Assembly (NCBI GenBank): GCA_020634415.1
Contig: JACKBT010000009.1
Span: 1 to 64,000, forward strand
Source of the DNA: Ardenticatenaceae bacterium
GTDB lineage: Bacteria > Chloroflexota > Anaerolineae > Promineifilales > Promineifilaceae
Direction of reading: 5' to 3'
DNA: 64,000 bases
The position numbers and the translations under genes are program-made. Within the stretch, counting starts at the first letter, position 1. Each line of letters begins with the position of its first letter. The notes below the pieces were generated by a model. That model was not told the DNA's origin and made no database searches. It saw nothing but the letters and a program-made list of their open reading frames with translations. Positions 60,099-64,000 of the stretch are shown one piece after another.

Positions 60099-62998
60099 GT
60101 AACCAGCACCAACGGCTTCTCATTCTTCGTGTGCCGCCGCCAACCGGCGTAGATAACAACCAGAGCCACCAGCGCAATCACATAATTGGCGATTTCCCAC
60201 GAAGCTTGCTGCTGCTCAGTAAGCGGGAACAGCACCCGTGTGGCTGTGCCTCGCCCCCGAATGGACAACAGATCGAGGTCTTCTACCGACCAATCCACCA
60301 CGTTTTGCATAAATTGCAGGTTGTTGGTGACGTTGCTCTGGTTGAGAAAACCCGCCAGATTCAACACATCATCCTCCACAAAAGCAGCACTGCTGATGAC
60401 AACAAGGCGGCTGGAATCGGGAGATTCGGCAATGGTGCTGAAGGGCTGTGTCAGGGGCGGTTGTTGTAAACCGGTAGCCGGATCAATAACCGGGGCCTGG
60501 TTCTCGAAGGGGGAAGGTTTGTCGGTGAAGTAGCTGGGAAAACGGCCGTTCAAAGACACCGCCATCACCTGCCGCTGCCGCTCACCCGTCACCTCAAAAC
60601 CCGTGTTGGGATAAAGATCAAAATTGGGCAGCACATTCGTCGTCGCCTGCGTCCACGAGTCGGCACTTGAGCGCAGCAGCACCTCCGTCTCGCGCCCCTC
60701 ATTCAGCCCCCCATTGGGGGCCTCATCCAATGCCAGGGGCGAGGCCCAACTGAGCATCACCGACGGCAGATTGGCCGCAATGGGATTATTCGCGGCCATG
60801 CCATTGCTGCGCACATCCACAAAGAAGGGGTAATCCACCGCCTGCACCTCTTGCACCGCCGCGCCGCCATTAATGGGACGTGCCGACACAACCGGAAAAG
60901 GCTGATTCTGCGTATCCAGCACCAGCGAATTCTGCAATGTCAGGCCATAACTCGCCAACCACGCCGTTACATTTTCCAGGCTGTTGGGGAGGAGGGCGAT
61001 GCCGCCAGACACTGGATCGGCATTGAGTTGGAAGGGACTGACGGCCAGGGTGATGGAGCCGCCGCGCATCAGATATTGATCCAGGGCGAACAGTTCAATG
61101 TCGGTCAGGTCTTGCGGGGCCAACACCATGAGCATATCTATGCCCGGTGGAACCTGTCCTGTAGACAAATCTACATCTTGCACCTCGTACTCGGCCGCAA
61201 GTTGGTTGCGGATGAGGCTGTAGTTGGTGAGGGCCGTCTGCTGACCACCAAAAGGATCAGTAGGGTCGGGGGCGGCCGGCGGCGGCGACCAGATGCCAAC
61301 TACTTTGAGGAAGCCGCTGGCGGTGCGCTTGAGAGCCGCTTCAATGGTCGTCCGCACATTGCCTTCGGTGGCATCGGCGGGTGGGTAGAGCAGCTCGGCA
61401 TTGTCGCCGTTTTCCAGGATCATGTGGGCGTAGAAGGTGTCGGCGGAGAGGAAGGAGACGGCCAAGGGCTGCAAGCCATAGGTCTGCTGCAAAAAGGTGC
61501 GATCTACTGGGCTGTTGGGGTCGTCGAGATCAATCACCTGGTACACAAATTTGCCGTTGGCATCGCTGCCAATCTGTTGGGCCACCTGGCTGATGGTGCT
61601 TTCGGCGGCACCCAAATCTGGGGGCAGGGTGTTGGAGGTGATGTAGAAGGTGAGCCGCACAGGTTCGGGCAGGGCGGCGAGTACAGAATCTATGCTTTGG
61701 AAGCCGAAGACGACTTTTTTGATGCTGCTGGTAAGGTCGTATTCCAGGTTTTTGAGGCGGACGCTGACATCGCCTGTTGCCAGTTGGTTCACTTGCACGA
61801 TGTCTTGGAAGCTGAGGACGACGCTTTGGTCGCCGTAGCGCACCAAGATGTGAAAGTAGGCGTTGATGACGGAGGTTTCGTAACGGCCGCTTGCCTGAAA
61901 GGGAAATGGTTGTATGCCATAGGTCTGGTTGGCTTCGGCTTCGATGGCCGGATCGGTGGTGGGGTCAATCACTTCGGCAGTAAGACGGCCGTCTGCGGTA
62001 ATCTCATACTCCCGCAGCATATCCCGAATTTGCGGAATGAGCGGCGTGAGCAGCGGATGGGTCTGTTCACTGATGTAGGCCCGAATGAGCAGCGGCTCTT
62101 GCAAACTGACAAACAAATCTTCCGTTGTCTGCGACAGGCTGTACTCCTTCTGCTCCGTCAAATCCAGCCGCAAACCATGCAGCGGATAAAGCCACACATT
62201 GAGCAAAATGAGATTGGCAATGATGAGGCCAACAGTGCGCATCACCCGTTGGCGATATTTTGTCTGCTTCTGGCTCCACCGAATGCGGTCGAGGGAGATG
62301 GTGTTGAGTGTGAGGAAAATGGCCGTGAGCGAGAGGTAGTAAACGAGATCGCGCAGGTCAATCACGCCGCGCTGAATGCTCTCAAAGCGGCTGCCCGTGC
62401 CAATAGCCCACAAAATCTCGCTGATGCTGCTGCCAAAAAAATGGGTGATGCTTTGTGTGCCCAGCACATAAAAGAGACCACCCAGCAAAACAGTGGAGAT
62501 GAGGGCCACAATCTGGTTGTCAGTGCGGGAGGAGACAAAAAGACCGATGGCGGCATAAGCTCCAGCCATGAGCAGTGCCGCCAGATAACCGCCAAACACT
62601 GGCCCCCAATCCAGGTTGCCCAGCAGGGAAACGGTGATGGGCAGGGGGCGCGTGTCAGCAGCAGGGCGATGAGGATCATGACCATGACGGCCAGGAATTT
62701 GCCCAACACCAGGGCGTAGGGCGGCACGGGTAGGGTGAGCAGCAGTTCTTCGGTGCCGGCCCGCTGTTCTTCGCTCCACTGGCGCATGGTGAGGGCGGCC
62801 AGAAGGAAGATGAGGAGGATGGGCATCCAGCGGAATAACGGCCGTATATCTGCAATCCCCCAGCGCAAAAAAGGTGTCAACCGTGAAGAAAATAAAAAGC
62901 ACGGCCGCCAAAAACGTGCCAAGAAAGATGATGGCTAACAGCGAGCCAAAGTAGCTGCTGAGTTCTTTTTGAGTGATGGAGAATATTTGTCGTTTCAT
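60080..62998 (-). CDS. GldF-GldG fusion (ABC-2 permease plus GldG), with two compensating frameshifts
   Basis: A 972-codon frame. The first ~222 codons are an ABC-2 permease (GldF type: MKRQIFSITQKELSSYFGSLLAIIFLGTFLAAVLFIFF ... WGPVFGGYLAALLMAGAYAAIGLFVSSRTDNQIVALIS). The rest is GldG-like (VGLIIANLILLNVWLYPLHGLRLDLTEQKEYSLSQTTEDLF ... IDLDDPNSP ..., ending in a helix IANYVIALVALVVIYAGWRR). Between about 62868 and 62645 this frame reads non-protein-like arginine/proline-rich sequence, while another frame there encodes the expected permease helices (RWGIADIRPLFRWMPILLIF, TEELLLTLPVPPYALVLGK). The shifts sit at A6 (62867-62872) and G5 (62644-62648) and cancel. The last codons come from repeat family B. 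Confidence 0.8.
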   Translation of the reverse strand: MKRQIFSITQKELSSYFGSLLAIIFLGTFLAAVLFIFFTVDTFFALGDCRYTAVIPLDAHPPHLPSGRPHHAPVERRTAGRHRRTAAHPTRAALRPGVGQIPGRHGHDPHRPAADTRPLPITVSLLGNLDWGPVFGGYLAALLMAGAYAAIGLFVSSRTDNQIVALISTVLLGGLFYVLGTQSITHFFGSSISEILWAIGTGSRFESIQRGVIDLRDLVYYLSLTAIFLTLNTISLDRIRWSQKQTKYRQRVMRTVGLIIANLILLNVWLYPLHGLRLDLTEQKEYSLSQTTEDLFVSLQEPLLIRAYISEQTHPLLTPLIPQIRDMLREYEITADGRLTAEVIDPTTDPAIEAEANQTYGIQPFPFQASGRYETSVINAYFHILVRYGDQSVVLSFQDIVQVNQLATGDVSVRLKNLEYDLTSSIKKVVFGFQSIDSVLAALPEPVRLTFYITSNTLPPDLGAAESTISQVAQQIGSDANGKFVYQVIDLDDPNSPVDRTFLQQTYGLQPLAVSFLSADTFYAHMILENGDNAELLYPPADATEGNVRTTIEAALKRTASGFLKVVGIWSPPPAAPDPTDPFGGQQTALTNYSLIRNQLAAEYEVQDVDLSTGQVPPGIDMLMVLAPQDLTDIELFALDQYLMRGGSITLAVSPFQLNADPVSGGIALLPNSLENVTAWLASYGLTLQNSLVLDTQNQPFPVVSARPINGGAAVQEVQAVDYPFFVDVRSNGMAANNPIAANLPSVMLSWASPLALDEAPNGGLNEGRETEVLLRSSADSWTQATTNVLPNFDLYPNTGFEVTGERQRQVMAVSLNGRFPSYFTDKPSPFENQAPVIDPATGLQQPPLTQPFSTIAESPDSSRLVVISSAAFVEDDVLNLAGFLNQSNVTNNLQFMQNVVDWSVEDLDLLSIRGRGTATRVLFPLTEQQQASWEIANYVIALVALVVIYAGWRRHTKNEKPLVLVTVETGD

Positions 62999-63002
62999 AC
63001 TA

Positions 63003-63071
63003 TTATTGGGGACTAGAGACTGGGGACTAGAGATTGGACAGTCTCCAGTCTCTAGTCTCTAGTCTCCAACC
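63003..63071. repeat. Palindromic element family B, copy 5
   Basis: Arms GGGGACTAGAGACTGGGGAC and AGTCTCTAGTCTCC. It fills the gap between gldA and gldF-gldG, ending 4 bases from the gldA stop. Confidence 0.82.
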
Positions 63072-63074
63072 TGC

Positions 63075-63992
63075 CTAAACCGCCAGTTTATTAAACACAC
63101 TCTCCAACGTCTGCACCTCGCGGCGCAGTTCGCGGACGGGCCACTGGTTGTGGGCGGCCAGTTGGTAGATGGCGGGAGTGAGGTCGGTGTTTTCGTCGCC
63201 GGTGATGTGATAGGTGTGGGAACGGCCGTTTCGCCCACCCACCAACGCCACATCCACCACCCCAACCAAACCCCGCAAAGCCGTTTCCACCCCCTCTACC
63301 GTGCCATCCAGCACCAAAATCGCATCATTGGTGCTGGCAAGTTCGGCCAGGCGGGCATCCACTTTAATTTCACCATTGATGAGGATAAGCACACGGTCAC
63401 ACAAGACTTCCACTTCGGGCAGAATGTGGGTGGAGAAGAGAATAGTGCTGTGCTGTGCCAGGCGGTGGATAAGGCCGCGAATCTCCACAATTTGGGTTGG
63501 GTCCAGGCCCACTGTCGGCTCATCCAGAATGAGCAAGCGGGGCCGGTGTAAAATAGCCTGCGCCAACCCCACCCGCTGGCGGAACCCCTTACTCAACTGC
63601 CCAATAGGGCGCGTGAGATGCTCCTCTAGCCCTGTCGCATACACCGCTTCAGAAATGCACGATAACACCTCATCCGGTGGAATCTGGCGCAGACCAGCAA
63701 TCATCTTGAGATAGGCTTGCACGGACAGTTCGGGATAAAGCGGGGCATTTTCGGGCAGGTAGCCAATGCGGGATTGGACGTTTTGGGTGTCGTTGAGGAC
63801 ATCCAGGCCATCTACGAATACTTCGCCGCTGTCGGGCTGCAAATAGCCGGTAAGGGTTTTGATAATGGTGGTTTTACCCGCTCCATTTGGCCCCAGCAGG
63901 CCAATGATTTCGCCCGCAGCAATGTTGAAGCTGACCCCGCGCAAGGCTTGCACGGAACCGTAGGATTTTTCCAGATCAGTGACTTGGATCAT
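63075..63992 (-). CDS. ABC transporter ATP-binding protein (GldA-like)
   Basis: A 305-residue ATPase: Walker A GLLGPNGAGKTTIIKTLTGYL, Q-loop RIGYLPENAPLYPELSV, signature LSKGFRQRVGLAQA, Walker B LLILDEPTVGLDP, and H-loop FSTHILPEVEVLCDR. YLPENAPLYPEL is typical of GldA-type / ABC-2 ATPases. A C-terminal accessory domain of ~85 residues follows. It is complete, starting 8 bases from the window edge. It energises the permease encoded by gldF-gldG downstream. Confidence 0.95.
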   Translation of the reverse strand: MIQVTDLEKSYGSVQALRGVSFNIAAGEIIGLLGPNGAGKTTIIKTLTGYLQPDSGEVFVDGLDVLNDTQNVQSRIGYLPENAPLYPELSVQAYLKMIAGLRQIPPDEVLSCISEAVYATGLEEHLTRPIGQLSKGFRQRVGLAQAILHRPRLLILDEPTVGLDPTQIVEIRGLIHRLAQHSTILFSTHILPEVEVLCDRVLILINGEIKVDARLAELASTNDAILVLDGTVEGVETALRGLVGVVDVALVGGRNGRSHTYHITGDENTDLTPAIYQLAAHNQWPVRELRREVQTLESVFNKLAV

Positions 63993-64000
63993 GGAGTGCC

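Larger units (their letters stand above)
1187..63229. other. Dispersed octamer palindrome ACGGCCGT (~109 copies)
   Basis: Hand count gives about 109 copies over the window, one per ~590 bp; examples at 1294, 5246, 23572, 24521, 45945, 50133, 63222. At this base composition one or two would be expected by chance. Most lie in coding DNA on either gene strand, read as TAV, NGR/DGR or RP. Two copies lie together in the tandem repeat at 24520. None lies in the IS at 12619-14112 or in the abiEi remnant. It contains the CGGCCG (EagI) site. Confidence 0.95.

Noticed and set aside
62362..62922. A separate 186-residue protein opposite in frame to the GldF part
   Set aside because: It is the displaced permease frame between two homopolymer shifts, not an independent gene.

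Overview
The window looks like a chromosomal segment of a bacterium in the phylum Chloroflexota (Anaerolineae/Caldilineae-like). This placement is inferred from gene style: a Pkn-type kinase fused to a formylglycine-enzyme-type domain, a BTAD/AAA/TPR regulator, a PAS-rich hybrid kinase, a GldA/GldF-GldG/DUF4340 set, a membrane-anchored LuxR-Kelch protein, and a secreted protein ending in YLPLIMK. No rRNA, tRNA or CRISPR array was recognised. Most of the sequence is ordinary chromosome with dense genes on both strands, cut by small accessory pieces: one complete insertion sequence, two PIN-type toxin-antitoxin pairs, a broken AbiEi antitoxin, and many intergenic palindromes.

Layout. 1-7 kb: small DUF4926-like protein, receptor kinase, class V aminotransferase, left-handed beta-helix protein, PncC-like/NadD-like fusion. 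7-14 kb: sensor kinase with eleven PAS repeats, then an IS of about 1.5 kb with 5-bp target duplications. 14-18 kb: lipocalin-like protein, then a MarR / ring-cleaving dioxygenase / carboxylesterase / VOC cluster resembling the quinone-responsive mhq regulon. 18-22.6 kb: pyruvate phosphate dikinase, an HNH two-gene module, a Phd/VapC pair. 22.7-31.7 kb: M50 protease with cyclic-nucleotide-binding domains, pyrimidine nucleoside phosphorylase, patatin, rhomboid, LuxR-Kelch, zinc-ribbon proteins. 31.8-41.5 kb: ECF sigma/anti-sigma pair, hydrolase, cytochrome c, BTAD regulator, dipeptidase. 41.6-49 kb: aroE, aroA, SEC-C protein, HAD phosphatase, DUF368 lipid carrier translocase, four-repeat lipoprotein. 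49-54.5 kb: small membrane protein, radical SAM protein whose frame continues through two consecutive UGA codons, a MazE-like/PIN pair, ComEC. 54.5-64 kb: AbiEi remnant, SWIM and SNF2 proteins, then DUF4340, GldF-GldG and GldA.

Three things stand out. First, the octamer palindrome ACGGCCGT occurs about 109 times by hand count (one per ~590 bp, roughly 1-2 expected), a HIP1-like signature absent from the IS. Second, at most copies I inspected the top strand changes abruptly from G-rich on the left to C-rich on the right, whatever the gene strand, so each copy sits at a small dyad-symmetric skew switch. Third, the radical SAM gene ends ...SESWY-UGA-UGA-AEP, with a SECIS-like hairpin after it, fitting a selenoprotein of the CUAEP-tail type.

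A further theme is that several families of short intergenic palindromes recur in the window. They have entered gene ends, where they supply stop codons, and even gene interiors (aroE and the radical SAM gene) without breaking the frame.
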